DNA of 35,415 bases, taken from NCBI GenBank assembly GCA_900547295.1, contig URGK01000016.1, positions 1-35,415 of the forward strand, written 5' to 3'. Source of the stretch: an uncultured Eubacteriales bacterium. Its GTDB lineage: Bacteria > Bacillota > Clostridia > Peptostreptococcales > Anaerovoracaceae. Shown in pieces: positions 1 to 7,926 of the stretch (the stretch's first letter is position 1; each line of letters starts with the position of its first letter). The notes beneath the pieces are model-generated. The model did not search any database and was not told where the DNA came from. It saw only the letters and a list, made by a program, of their open reading frames with translations. The position numbers and the translations under genes were made by a program.

Positions 1-9
1 GTGCGATAT

Positions 10-51
10 GTGGAAATAGGAATTTCAATTCCGTACATTTCCACTTTTTTT
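10..51 (+). terminator. Rho-independent terminator of a gene left of the window
   Basis: The arms GTGGAAAT (10-17) and ATTTCCAC (37-44) form 8 bp, an inner GGAAT/ATTCC helix (19-23 with 28-32) extends the hairpin, and seven T follow at 45-51. The T run is on the + strand side only, so it should end a + strand gene lying outside the window. The T run overlaps the stop codon of the convergent feoB gene. Confidence 0.8.
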
Positions 52-2077
52 ATATCAAAAGTCCCGAAGCAGCGTTAAAAAGCATACATACGGCAATACC
101 CGTTATTGCGGGGACAGCGACCGAAACCAGAGTCCATTTCAGACTGCCGGTTTCTTTTTTTATAGTCATAATAGTTGTGGCGCAGGGCCAGTGCATAAGT
201 GAAAAAAGAATAAAGCATATGGCGGTAGTAAAATCCCAGCCGTTTGCCGCAAGCACCTGCGAAAGCTGGTCTATACCTGAAACCTCCGACAGTATTCCCT
301 GATTTGTATAGGTCATAATAATTATAGGAATTACTATTTCATTTGCAGGAAGCCCCAGAATAAATGCGGTGAGTATTACACCGTCAAGCCCCATAAGCTG
401 TGCAAAAGGGTCAAGAAAACCGGTTATATGATTAAGCAGTGAAATATCGTGAATATAGATATTTGAAACAAGGTAAATAACTGCCCCTGCGGGAGCTGCG
501 GCAATAATTGCTCTTCTTAATACGAATACGGTCCTGTCAAATACAGAGCGAACTATAACCTTTTTAATCTGAGGCTTTCTGTAGGGCGGAAGCTCCAGTG
601 TGAAAGATGAGGACACACCTTTTAATATTGTAAGTGAAAGCAGCTTTGTGACTGCAAGTGTTACAATCACCCCTGTAACGATAACGGCAGTCAGTATAAG
701 CGCCGAAACAGCGGAAGAGCCTGATGCCACAAAAAATACAGAGATAATTGCTATCATAGCCGGAAACCTGCCGTTGCAGGGAACAAAGCTGTTTGTTATA
801 ACGGCAAGCAGCTGTTCACGTTTTGAGTCTATGATGCGGCAGCCGGTTACTGCGGCGGCATTGCAGCCAAAGCCCATACACATTGTAAGCCCCTGCTTGC
901 CGCAGGCATTGCATTTTTCAAAAGGCGTATCAAGATTATATGCTATTCTCGGCAGATAGCCCAAATCCTCAAGCAGCGTAAACAGAGGGAAAAATATAGC
1001 CATAGGCGGAAGCATTACCGCAACAACCCACGACAGGGTTTTAAATACTCCGTCAACCAGCAGCTCGTTAATCTGCTTAGGACAGCCTGCGCCGGAGAGA
1101 ATACAGTCTAAGCCGCGCTGCATCCTGCCAAACAGCTCAGAAAGAAGCTCCGACGGATAATTTGCCCCGGAAATAGTGAGCCAGAATATAAAGGCGAGGA
1201 ATACAAGCATAACAGGGTAGCCGGTGAATTTGCCTGTAAGTATTCTGTCTGCTATTGCATTTTTGCTGTTTGTGTTCGCCTTACCGTATGATACGGCTCT
1301 GCTGCATATTTTATCTGCACATTCTAAAATGGCGGAAACCAGCTTTTCTGAAGTTATGTTAAATTCACTGTGATTAAGGAAATCAGATATTTCAGCATTT
1401 GAAGAAATATCAAGGTTCATTTTTTCATCTATAGTTTTTATAAATTCTCTGTTGTTTTCAAGAAGCCTGAGGGAAAGCCACCTTGAGTTTGCATCAGGAT
1501 AATGCTTTTTTATTACAGACTCTGCGCTATTTACGGCAGCTTCAATTTCTTCACTGTATGCGATATGGCTGACACTGCTTTTTTTACTAAAATTACTGTG
1601 AATAAAGTATTTGAACTCCTGTATATTCTTCCTGCTGTTTGCAGACATTGCAAAGACAGGGCAGGAGAGCATATCGGATAAGACTTTTGTGTCAACTGAA
1701 ATGCCTTTTCTTTCGGCTTCGTCCATAAGGTTTACACATAAAATAATATTGTCACATACTTCTTTTATCTGAAGTACAAGGTTGAGATTTCGTTTCAGGC
1801 AGGTGCCGTCGCAGACAACTATGACAAGATCCGGCGTTTCAAAGCACAGATAATCTCTTGCAACCTCTTCTTCGGGAGAATGAGCCATCAGGGAGTAGGT
1901 TCCGGGAAGGTCTGTTATTTTGTATGTCTGTCCATTAATTACACAGTTCCCTTGCGCATTTGAAACGGTCTTGCCCGGCCAGTTGCCGGTATGCTGCTTC
2001 ATACCTGTGAGGGCGTTAAAAATAGTGCTTTTGCCTACATTGGGATTGCCTGCCAGTGCGATTGTTTTTTCTTTCAT
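50..2077 (-). CDS. feoB: Ferrous iron transport protein B (FeoB)
   Basis: FeoB is the inner-membrane permease for Fe(II), with an N-terminal G-protein domain that gates transport. The 675-residue product starts with a clear G domain: G1 GNPNVGKS at residues 10-17, G3 DLPG at 56-59 and G4 NLMD at 116-119. A helical spacer follows, then from about residue 275 a multi-pass membrane region with the paired Gate repeats. The cysteine-rich loop containing CNACGKQG and CMGFGC lies near residues 388-410, as in other Firmicute FeoB proteins. It is about 100 residues shorter than E. coli FeoB, chiefly because the cytoplasmic C-terminal tail is missing. The ATG lies 1 nt after the feoA stop, with an AAGGACG ribosome binding site inside the feoA end, so the two are almost certainly co-translated. 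Confidence in identity is very high. Confidence 0.97.
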   Translation of the reverse strand: MKEKTIALAGNPNVGKSTIFNALTGMKQHTGNWPGKTVSNAQGNCVINGQTYKITDLPGTYSLMAHSPEEEVARDYLCFETPDLVIVVCDGTCLKRNLNLVLQIKEVCDNIILCVNLMDEAERKGISVDTKVLSDMLSCPVFAMSANSRKNIQEFKYFIHSNFSKKSSVSHIAYSEEIEAAVNSAESVIKKHYPDANSRWLSLRLLENNREFIKTIDEKMNLDISSNAEISDFLNHSEFNITSEKLVSAILECADKICSRAVSYGKANTNSKNAIADRILTGKFTGYPVMLVFLAFIFWLTISGANYPSELLSELFGRMQRGLDCILSGAGCPKQINELLVDGVFKTLSWVVAVMLPPMAIFFPLFTLLEDLGYLPRIAYNLDTPFEKCNACGKQGLTMCMGFGCNAAAVTGCRIIDSKREQLLAVITNSFVPCNGRFPAMIAIISVFFVASGSSAVSALILTAVIVTGVIVTLAVTKLLSLTILKGVSSSFTLELPPYRKPQIKKVIVRSVFDRTVFVLRRAIIAAAPAGAVIYLVSNIYIHDISLLNHITGFLDPFAQLMGLDGVILTAFILGLPANEIVIPIIIMTYTNQGILSEVSGIDQLSQVLAANGWDFTTAICFILFSLMHWPCATTIMTIKKETGSLKWTLVSVAVPAITGIAVCMLFNAASGLLI

Positions 2078-2078
2078 T

Positions 2079-2303
2079 TCAGCACGTCCTTACAGAAATA
2101 TTTTTACAGTCTGAGACTCTGATTGCTATAACTGCATCGTGTATTAAAAAGGAGTGCATATTGCCTCCGGGATTACTGCTGGTGCATTTTACATATGTAC
2201 CGTTTACAAGGCCCATGTCAAGCAGTCTGCGCTTCATATTTTCATCGCAGTATATGTCGCAGATATAGCCTTCCTGACCGGGAGAAAGTTCATTTAAAGT
2301 CAT
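2079..2303 (-). CDS. feoA: FeoA-like SH3-domain protein
   Basis: This 74-residue protein is a small beta-barrel of the FeoA family, a soluble partner needed for FeoB-dependent Fe(II) uptake. The features visible are the N-terminal L-x-E-L-x-P-G-x-x-G segment, the RRLLDMGLVNGT core (residues 25-36), which is the family signature, and a C-terminal strand with IAIR. Length matches the family (about 75). The start is preceded on the minus strand by AAAAAGGGG with 7 nt spacing. It is the first gene of a feoA-feoB operon, divergent from the radical SAM gene. Upstream on the minus strand I see only a weak promoter-like TTGAGA-N18-TATCTT and no convincing Fur operator. Two cysteines near the end (residues 67 and 74) are present but their role is unknown. 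Confidence 0.93.
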   Translation of the reverse strand: MTLNELSPGQEGYICDIYCDENMKRRLLDMGLVNGTYVKCTSSNPGGNMHSFLIHDAVIAIRVSDCKNISVRTC

Positions 2304-2392
2304 AATATAGCCCCTTTTTGTTCATTACTGTATTCTATTCAGGGATAATAAGATAGGTTACTGCAAAAAATAATCTCAACAGGTTTGAAATA

Positions 2393-2401
2393 TGGTATAA
2401 T
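2393..2401 (+). promoter_or_regulatory. Extended -10 promoter of the radical SAM gene
   Basis: TGG followed by a perfect TATAAT (2396-2401) forms an extended -10 element; no good -35 hexamer is present at the right distance. Transcription would begin near 2408, so the GTG codon at 2405 would lie upstream of the transcript. This supports the ATG at 2435 as the real start of the next gene. Confidence 0.65.
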
Positions 2402-2434
2402 GATGTGAATTTAACATTAGAAAAGGTGATATCA

Positions 2435-3604
2435 ATGGATAAGGAAATAAAGGATTTAAACAGGGACAGGTCGTTTAGAATAGGGCCTATCAGACCGCCA
2501 AGCGAGGCAAACAGTCTGCTGCTTCAGGTGACGCAAGGGTGCACATGGAACAAGTGCAAATTCTGCCAGCTTTACAGACATACAGGCTTTAAGGCTTACA
2601 GCGCGGACAGCATCAAGGCCGATATAGACAATATGGCATATATCGCAGACAGAATAGAAAACTACAGACTGGCAGGAGGCGGCTGGGATATTGCGGGAAT
2701 AAACAGGGAACTGTCGCAGACCTCAGGAGGAGAGCGGGAGAGCTTCTATATGGTTGCAAACTGGCTCATAAACGGTGACGGCAGCGTGTTTCTTCAGGAC
2801 GGCAACACAACAGCTCTAAGCTCCGGCAGGCTCAGCGATGTTCTTATATATCTGAAACAGGCGTTTCCGCAGATAACAAGGATAACCTCCTACGGCAGAG
2901 CGCAGAACCTTGCAAAAGTAAGTCCGGAGGAATTTGCAGAGCTTAAGGTCGCAGGTCTTGACAGAATTCATTCGGGATTTGAATCCGGCTCGGACGAGGT
3001 GCTGAAGCTTATAAACAAGGGGGTTACTGCGGCAGAGGAGATTACGGCAGGCAAAAATGTCAAGGCGGGAGGAATTGAGTTTTCCGTATACTTTATGCCA
3101 GGCGTAGGCGGCAAAGCCCTTACAGAAGAAAACGCAAGAGGTATGTCGGAGGTTATAAATGAGATAAATCCCGATTTTATAAGGATAAGAACCGCTGCAA
3201 TCAAGCCGCAGACAGGACTGTACGAAGATTATCTCAGAGGTGATTTTATTCTGTGCTCAGAGGACGACAAGGTGAGAGAGATAAGAAGCATAATTGAGAG
3301 AGCAGAGGGCATAGAAACAAGACTTGTCAGCGACCATATAACAAATCTTTTGCAGACCGTAGAGGGAAGCCTCAAAACAGATAAGGATTATATGCTTGGC
3401 ATTATAGACCGCTATCTTGCCATGCCGGAAGAGGACAAAAGACTTTATCAGGCGGCAAGAAGAACCATAGGAATATTATCTCCTGAGAGCATGGATTATC
3501 TGTCAGCTAATGATATGAACAGGCTTAAAGGTATGGCAGATGCGGTTTCCGATCCGTACGAATGGGAAATTGCCATGAATGAAATTATAAGCAATTATAT
3601 ATAA
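2435..3604 (+). CDS. Radical SAM protein of unknown substrate
   Basis: A 389-residue radical SAM enzyme. The cluster cysteines are in QGCTWNKCKFCQLY (C36, C41, C44), a CX4CX2C spacing rather than the canonical CX3CX2C; I recall similar spacing in uncharacterised COG1032-like families. Further family features are a glycine-rich AGGGWD stretch, FLQDGNTTAL (the second strand that precedes SAM-binding residues), a GFESGSDEVLKL motif typical of Elp3/MiaB/HemN-like barrels, and VYFMPGVGG. No B12-binding, TRAM or SPASM domain is visible. I chose the ATG at 2435 because AAAAGGTGAT lies just upstream and the promoter excludes the GTG at 2405. It stands alone between feoA and the FNT gene, so context gives no clear substrate. 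The class call is firm; the function is unknown. Confidence 0.88.
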   Translation: MDKEIKDLNRDRSFRIGPIRPPSEANSLLLQVTQGCTWNKCKFCQLYRHTGFKAYSADSIKADIDNMAYIADRIENYRLAGGGWDIAGINRELSQTSGGERESFYMVANWLINGDGSVFLQDGNTTALSSGRLSDVLIYLKQAFPQITRITSYGRAQNLAKVSPEEFAELKVAGLDRIHSGFESGSDEVLKLINKGVTAAEEITAGKNVKAGGIEFSVYFMPGVGGKALTEENARGMSEVINEINPDFIRIRTAAIKPQTGLYEDYLRGDFILCSEDDKVREIRSIIERAEGIETRLVSDHITNLLQTVEGSLKTDKDYMLGIIDRYLAMPEEDKRLYQAARRTIGILSPESMDYLSANDMNRLKGMADAVSDPYEWEIAMNEIISNYI

Positions 3605-3609
3605 TTCAT

Positions 3610-3637
3610 TTGACATTTGCCAGAAATTGTGTATACT
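3610..3637 (+). promoter_or_regulatory. Sigma-A type promoter of the FNT transporter transcript
   Basis: A perfect TTGACA (3610-3615), 16 bp spacer and TATACT (3632-3637). Transcription would start near 3644, giving a 5' leader of about 200 nt before the ATG at 3847. A leader this long is consistent with the structured RNA at 3711-3825. Confidence 0.75.
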
Positions 3638-3710
3638 GTAGTAGTATGCGGCAGGCTAATAGCCATATATGTTATAGCTGAGCCATTAATTAAATACCAG
3701 TTGTAATTTA

Positions 3711-3825
3711 TTCCGAAGTGTCCGGATTTCTTATGCATGCGTGGGTATCAGAGCAAAAGAAACAGTTGAATCTGCAGAGCATAAACACCGGGCAGGGTGC
3801 CGGTATCCTTTTGGCATCTTCGGAA
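3711..3825 (+). promoter_or_regulatory. Structured leader RNA upstream of the FNT gene, candidate riboswitch or attenuator
   Basis: Nested complementary segments define a multibranch fold. The closing helix P1 is TTCCGAAG (3711-3718) with CTTCGGAA (3818-3825); inside it GGAT (3724-3727) pairs with ATCC (3805-3808). Two arms lie within: TTATGC/GCATAA (3731-3736 with 3779-3784, plus CAGA/TCTG further in) and ACCGG/CCGGT (3787-3791 with 3800-3804) with an 8-nt loop. Six T follow P1 directly (3826-3831), so P1 formation could act as a terminator. An alternative hairpin GGTGCC/GGCATC (3796-3801 with 3813-3818) excludes the last arm and the end of P1. I compared it from memory with common riboswitch consensus sequences (TPP, SAM, THF, ZTP, Moco, c-di-GMP, glycine, fluoride) and recognised none. 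The fold is seen in the sequence; regulation is inferred. Confidence 0.5.
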
Positions 3826-3846
3826 TTTTTTAATGAAAGGAAATCT

Positions 3847-4668
3847 ATGAAACCAACAGATATATTAAACAGTGTGATTAAGGTATCACAGGATAAGGCA
3901 GAGGGCTCTTTTGCAAAGCTTTTCATACTGGGAATACTGGCAGGAGCATTTATATCCTTTGGAGCAGAGGGGTCAAATATGGCAGCCTGCAATCTGCTGG
4001 CTTCACCTGAAACCTACGGACTTGGCAGAATTCTCGCCGGCGTGATTTTTTCGGCAGGACTCATAATGGTGGTGCTTGCGGGAGCAGAGCTTTTTACAGG
4101 AAACACACTCATACTCTGCGGCGTGCTTGAAAAAAAGGTAAGAGTCACTGCAATGCTTAGAAACTGGGTCATCGTATATGCGGGAAATCTTGCGGGAGCG
4201 CTGCTTATTGCGTGGCTTATGAACCAGACCGGGCTGTTTTCATCAGGCGGCGATATGCTCGGCGCAATGACGGTAAAAATAGGGGCAGGCAAAACATCCC
4301 TTTCTTTCGGCAGGGCGTTTATACTGGGTATGCTGTGCAACTGGCTTGTATGCCTTGCGGTGTGGATATCCTTTGGCGCAGACAGCACAATAGGGAAGAT
4401 TTTCGGAATTGTTTTTCCGATTACGCTGTTTGTAACCTCAGGCTTTGAACACAGCATTGCCAATATGTATTATATTCCGGCGGCGATATTTGCAAAGGCT
4501 GATTATGCTCAGGCTGCCCTTGATATAGGGCTCAGCTCGCAGTCTTTAAATTCACTGGACTGGTACGGATTTTTTGTTACAAATCTGATACCTGTAACCC
4601 TCGGAAACATTGCAGGCGGCTGCATTTTTGTAGCGCTTTTATACTGGATATGCTATAGGAAGGCATAA
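3847..4668 (+). CDS. Formate/nitrite transporter (FNT) family channel
   Basis: A 273-residue membrane protein of the FNT family (FocA, NirC, HSC), pentameric channels for formate, nitrite or hydrosulfide. Six membrane segments are visible. Family marks include the N-terminal amphipathic region, AGAFISFGAEGSN after TM1, GAELFTGNTLIL in TM3, GNLAGAL, LGMLCNWLVCLAVW, and FVTSGFEHSIANMYYIP, which holds the conserved pore histidine, followed by GNIAGG. The start at 3847 is chosen for its GAAAGG site and because any earlier in-frame start (GTG 3718) would translate straight through the structured leader. Downstream, after 45 nt, is an OPT peptide transporter. I cannot decide the substrate from sequence: formate fits a fermenter, hydrosulfide is possible. 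Confidence 0.92.
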   Translation: MKPTDILNSVIKVSQDKAEGSFAKLFILGILAGAFISFGAEGSNMAACNLLASPETYGLGRILAGVIFSAGLIMVVLAGAELFTGNTLILCGVLEKKVRVTAMLRNWVIVYAGNLAGALLIAWLMNQTGLFSSGGDMLGAMTVKIGAGKTSLSFGRAFILGMLCNWLVCLAVWISFGADSTIGKIFGIVFPITLFVTSGFEHSIANMYYIPAAIFAKADYAQAALDIGLSSQSLNSLDWYGFFVTNLIPVTLGNIAGGCIFVALLYWICYRKA

Positions 4669-4713
4669 GCTTTTTTATATATTTTTTATTTAAATAAGAA
4701 AAGGAGAACAATT

Positions 4714-6324
4714 ATGAGCGATAGGCAGCTTACAGTCAGAGGTATGATTATCGGCGGAGCGGGAGCTGTAATAATTACAATGAGTTCCATGTTCATTGCG
4801 CTGAAATTAAGCTCATTGCCTTGGCCGATTATGTTCGTGGCGCTGGTTTCAATGTTTGCCCTCAAAGCGTGCGGCAACACCAATCTGAATGAAATCAACG
4901 TGACACATACTGCCATGTCAGCAGGAGCTATGGTGGCAGGAGGGCTGGCGTTTACTGTTCCGGGAATCTGGATGCTGGATCCCGAGGCAAAGGTAAATCC
5001 GGTGATATTAGTTATAATTACGTTTGCAGGTGTAACCCTGGGCCTTATATTCACAGCGCTGATAAGAAAATATTTCGTTGTGGACAAGGAGGCGGAAATC
5101 ACATATCCCATGGGAGTTGCGGCGGCGCAGACTCTGCAGGTGGGAGATAAGGGCGGCAAAAAAGCAGGCGTGCTATTTATAAGTATGGGAGCTGCGGCCG
5201 TATTTACTTTCATCAGGGATTGGCTGGGCAAGATACCTGCTGTTTTATGGAATAACAAAATGATGAGCTTCGGTTCACTTGGCGGCATATGGCTTTCACC
5301 TATGCTGGTGGCAGTGGGATACATAATAGGGCCTGTTGCAATAGGCGTATGGTTTTTAGGAGCTGTAATAGGCGACTTCGGAATTCTAATTGCCGGACAG
5401 AGCTTCGGCTGGTTTGATGCGGCGCTTGCAGCAAATATCAAGTCATCACTTGGCATAGGACTTATGGTAGGCACAGGAATAGGCATTATAGTCAAGGGAA
5501 TACTTCCAAAGGCAAAGGAGATTTTCGGAGCTTTATTTATCAAGGACAATCTGGGTGACAGCATAGTTTCAATGAGATGGGCGCCGATAGCGGCCGCTGT
5601 AATCGTGGCGCTTCTTGCAAGCGTATGTCATCTTGGCATAATACCGTCACTTATCGTAATACTTGGCGCGTGGCTCACAACCTCAATGTCTGCGCAGTGC
5701 GTGGGACAGTCGGGAATAAATCCCATGGAGATATTCGGAATAATAATACTGCTTGCGGCAAAAGCGGTTTCATCAATAGGGCAGACAGAGGCGTTCTATG
5801 TTGCGGCGATAATTGCAGTTGCCTGCGGTCTTGTGGGAGATGTAATGAACGATTTCAAATCGGGATATATACTCAAAACAGACCCTAAAAAGCAGTGGAT
5901 TGCCGAATGTATAGGCGGCTATATTGGCGCACTGGTTTCAGTTATAGTTCTGCTGGTAATACTCAAAGCCTACGGCGCGGAGGCCTTTGGCGGAGAGATG
6001 TTTCCTGCAGCGCAGGCAGGAGCAGTTGCGGCAATGGTAGGCGGAATTTCCAATGTGCCTGCATTTGTAATAGGGCTTGTTGCTGCAGTAATCCTTTACT
6101 GCCTGAACCTGCCGGTAATGACGCTGGGACTTGGCGTATATCTGCCGTTTTATCTTTCAGCTACGGCATTTGTCGGCGGTCTTATCAGATTTATAACAGA
6201 CAGGGCAGTTCCGTCATTTGAGCAGAAAGGTACAGGTTCTGTAATTGCGGCGGGACTTCTCGGCGGAGAGGCTATTGTAGGCGTTATAATCGCCCTTATA
6301 ATTGCCGTACAGATAATGGCATAG
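4714..6324 (+). CDS. OPT family oligopeptide transporter
   Basis: A 536-residue, very hydrophobic protein with about 14 membrane segments and no ATPase domain: a proton-coupled member of the OPT family, bacterial branch, which imports peptides or peptide-like metal chelates. Visible family motifs are ITYPMGVAAAQTLQVG (around residue 128), the equivalent of the ..PEATAAAE.. segment of OPT proteins, SAQCVGQSGINPMEI, and GDVMNDFKSGYILKTDPKKQ, which corresponds to the D-x-K-T-G-Y loop of the family. AAAAGGAG lies 7 nt before the ATG. The next gene starts 11 nt after the stop and encodes a P1-family aminopeptidase, so imported peptides may be degraded by its neighbour. The substrate is not determinable here. 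Confidence 0.92.
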   Translation: MSDRQLTVRGMIIGGAGAVIITMSSMFIALKLSSLPWPIMFVALVSMFALKACGNTNLNEINVTHTAMSAGAMVAGGLAFTVPGIWMLDPEAKVNPVILVIITFAGVTLGLIFTALIRKYFVVDKEAEITYPMGVAAAQTLQVGDKGGKKAGVLFISMGAAAVFTFIRDWLGKIPAVLWNNKMMSFGSLGGIWLSPMLVAVGYIIGPVAIGVWFLGAVIGDFGILIAGQSFGWFDAALAANIKSSLGIGLMVGTGIGIIVKGILPKAKEIFGALFIKDNLGDSIVSMRWAPIAAAVIVALLASVCHLGIIPSLIVILGAWLTTSMSAQCVGQSGINPMEIFGIIILLAAKAVSSIGQTEAFYVAAIIAVACGLVGDVMNDFKSGYILKTDPKKQWIAECIGGYIGALVSVIVLLVILKAYGAEAFGGEMFPAAQAGAVAAMVGGISNVPAFVIGLVAAVILYCLNLPVMTLGLGVYLPFYLSATAFVGGLIRFITDRAVPSFEQKGTGSVIAAGLLGGEAIVGVIIALIIAVQIMA

Positions 6325-6335
6325 GAGACAGAACC

Positions 6336-7301
6336 ATGAGAGAAATCAACATATCAGATATAGCAGATTTTAAAATCGGAAATGCGCAGGACATACTAAA
6401 GGGTACGGGCTGCACCGTAATAATATGTGAAAACGGCGCCGCTGCAGGCGTTGACGTCAGAGGCGGAGGTCCTGCTACCAGAGAAACAGACCTTTTAAGA
6501 CCCGAAAATATGGTGCAGGCAATAAACGCCGTAACTATAAGCGGGGGGAGCGCTTTCGGTCTTGAGGCTGCGGACGGTGTAATGCAGTATCTGAGAGAAA
6601 AAAACATAGGCTTTGAAACGGGCTTTGGAGTAGTTCCAATTGTGTGCGGCGCTTCTCTGTTTGACCTTGTATCGGGAGATAACACTGCCTATCCTGATAA
6701 ACAAATGGGCTATGAAGCGTGCAAAGCGGCTCAGAGCGGCACTTTCAGACAGGGAAACTTCGGAGCGGGAACAGGCGCAACCGTAGGCAAGCTCATGGGC
6801 ATAGAAAGACTTATGAAAGGCGGCCTCGGCGCATATGCAGTGTCGGCTGACGGACTTGAAATAGGGGCTGTGGTTGCAGTTAATGCGCTGGGAGATATAT
6901 TTGATACGGATACAGGCAGGCAGCTTGCGGGGCTTCTAAGCGAGGACAAAACAGGACTTGCATCTACGGAGCAGGCAATGTTTGATAAAATCAATACAGG
7001 CAGAGATGTGTTTAAGGGAAATACAACCATCGGCTGCGTTATAACCAATGCAGATATAAATAAACCACAGTGCTGCAAAATAGCATCAGTAACCCACGAT
7101 GGATTTGCAAGAGCCATCAAACCTGTTCATTCCTCGGCAGACGGCGACAGCATATTTGTAATGGCATCAGGCAGGGTTGCTGCGGATTTTGATACCGTAG
7201 GAGCATTATCGGCATATGTAATGAGCAGAGCCATCAGAAATGCGGTAATGAATGCAGAAGCAGCATACGGATATAAATGCGCAAAGGACTTTTTAAAATG
7301 A
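6336..7301 (+). CDS. P1-family (DmpA-like) aminopeptidase, N-terminal nucleophile hydrolase
   Basis: A 321-residue member of peptidase family S58/P1, enzymes that cleave themselves to expose an N-terminal Ser/Thr nucleophile and then release N-terminal residues, often D- or beta-amino acids, from peptides. Features seen: GCTVIICENGAAAGVDVRGG at 25-44, the AVTISGGSAFGLEAADGV motif at 65-82, GNFGAGTGATVGK (140-152), and the autocleavage segment GNTTIGCV with the probable nucleophile Thr230. Length fits uncleaved precursors (about 320-375). GGAG precedes the ATG by 8 nt. It follows the OPT transporter by 11 nt and overlaps the next gene through ATGA, so the three are probably one operon for using or salvaging small peptides. 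Confidence 0.9.
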   Translation: MREINISDIADFKIGNAQDILKGTGCTVIICENGAAAGVDVRGGGPATRETDLLRPENMVQAINAVTISGGSAFGLEAADGVMQYLREKNIGFETGFGVVPIVCGASLFDLVSGDNTAYPDKQMGYEACKAAQSGTFRQGNFGAGTGATVGKLMGIERLMKGGLGAYAVSADGLEIGAVVAVNALGDIFDTDTGRQLAGLLSEDKTGLASTEQAMFDKINTGRDVFKGNTTIGCVITNADINKPQCCKIASVTHDGFARAIKPVHSSADGDSIFVMASGRVAADFDTVGALSAYVMSRAIRNAVMNAEAAYGYKCAKDFLK

Positions 7302-7780
7302 TAGACAAGACTCAGATATTTGAAATCCTCAAAACAGAGAATATACCATACAGAAATTACGATCATATACCTGTGTATACGGTTGATGAGGCAAACAGTA
7401 TAGATATACCCGGTAAGGACAAATGCCTCAAAAATCTTTTTCTCAAGGACAAGAAAGGCAACTTCTATCTTGTTTCACTTAACGGCAGCAAAAGCATAGA
7501 CCTTAAAAAGCTGAGAGCATTTCTCGGAAGCACTCATCTGCATTTTGCGGGAGAGGACGACCTTTATAAAGTTACTGGGTTAAGGAAAGGGCATGTGACG
7601 CCTTTTGGCATATTAAACAGCAGAGGGTATGATGTTACCGCTGTGTTTGATACGGCGCTTGAAGATGATATAATAGGGGTTCACCCTATGCAAAATGATG
7701 CGACTTTGTTTATGGGCTTTGAGGATATAAGGCGTCTGATTGAAAGCAGCGGGTTTAAGGTAGTAATGTATGAAGTGTAG
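7298..7780 (+). CDS. ProXp-ala/PrdX-type prolyl-tRNA deacylase (YbaK family)
   Basis: A 160-residue single-domain protein of the YbaK/ProX trans-editing family, which hydrolyses mischarged tRNA (typically Ala-tRNA-Pro) in the cytoplasm. Motifs that place it with PrdX/ProXp-ala rather than YbaK proper are KNLFLKDKKG (residues 44-53), the conserved lysine of SLNGSKSIDL, GHVTPFGILN, and GVHPMQNDAT with the family G-x-H-P-x-x-N. The start is the ATG at 7298, which overlaps the peptidase stop as ATGA and has AAAGGA at 7283-7288; an earlier in-frame ATG at 7277 lacks a site. It is the last gene before a strong terminator. Such proteins often sit beside amino-acid or peptide metabolism genes. Confidence 0.87.
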   Translation: MIDKTQIFEILKTENIPYRNYDHIPVYTVDEANSIDIPGKDKCLKNLFLKDKKGNFYLVSLNGSKSIDLKKLRAFLGSTHLHFAGEDDLYKVTGLRKGHVTPFGILNSRGYDVTAVFDTALEDDIIGVHPMQNDATLFMGFEDIRRLIESSGFKVVMYEV

Positions 7781-7788
7781 AATTAACG

Positions 7789-7820
7789 GCAGTGTACAGG
7801 GAACGTACGCTGCTGTTTTA
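7789..7820 (+). terminator. Rho-independent terminator after the deacylase gene
   Basis: GCAGTGTAC (7789-7797) pairs with GTACGCTGC (7805-7813) in a 9-bp stem with a 7-nt loop, followed by TGTTTTATT. It closes the FNT-OPT-peptidase-deacylase transcript and marks the left boundary of the accessory island. Confidence 0.85.
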
Positions 7821-7848
7821 TTGACTTAATAAAACATTGTGATATAAT
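7821..7848 (+). promoter_or_regulatory. Strong sigma-A promoter entering the accessory island
   Basis: TTGACT (7821-7826), 16 bp spacer and TATAAT (7843-7848), with TG at 7840-7841 giving an extended -10. It lies only 1 bp after the T-rich end of the previous terminator and reads towards the KilA-N fragment and the HhH-GPD gene. Confidence 0.75.
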
Positions 7849-7926
7849 GAAAAAATGTTCAGAACACATCTTTAAAAGTGGAAACAGGCAAGATTTTGAG
7901 TTTTATTAAAAGTGGGGATGATTTAT

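Noticed and set aside
2304..2404. A Fur box in front of feoAB.
   Set aside because: GATAATAAGAT at 2345 is only a partial match on one side and shows no clear palindrome, so I do not call an operator.
2405..2434. GTG at 2405 as start of the radical SAM gene.
   Set aside because: It lies before the predicted transcription start at about 2408 and has no Shine-Dalgarno sequence; ATG 2435 has AAAAGGTG upstream.
3718..3846. In-frame upstream extension of the FNT gene from a GTG at 3718.
   Set aside because: It would translate the structured leader, lacks a ribosome binding site, and its 43 residues do not resemble an FNT N-terminus; ATG 3847 has a proper site.
4686..5564. A 292-codon open frame on the minus strand within the OPT gene.
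   Set aside because: It is a Ser/Pro/Ile-rich mirror of a membrane protein gene, has no ribosome binding site and matches no family; the sense OPT frame is unambiguous.
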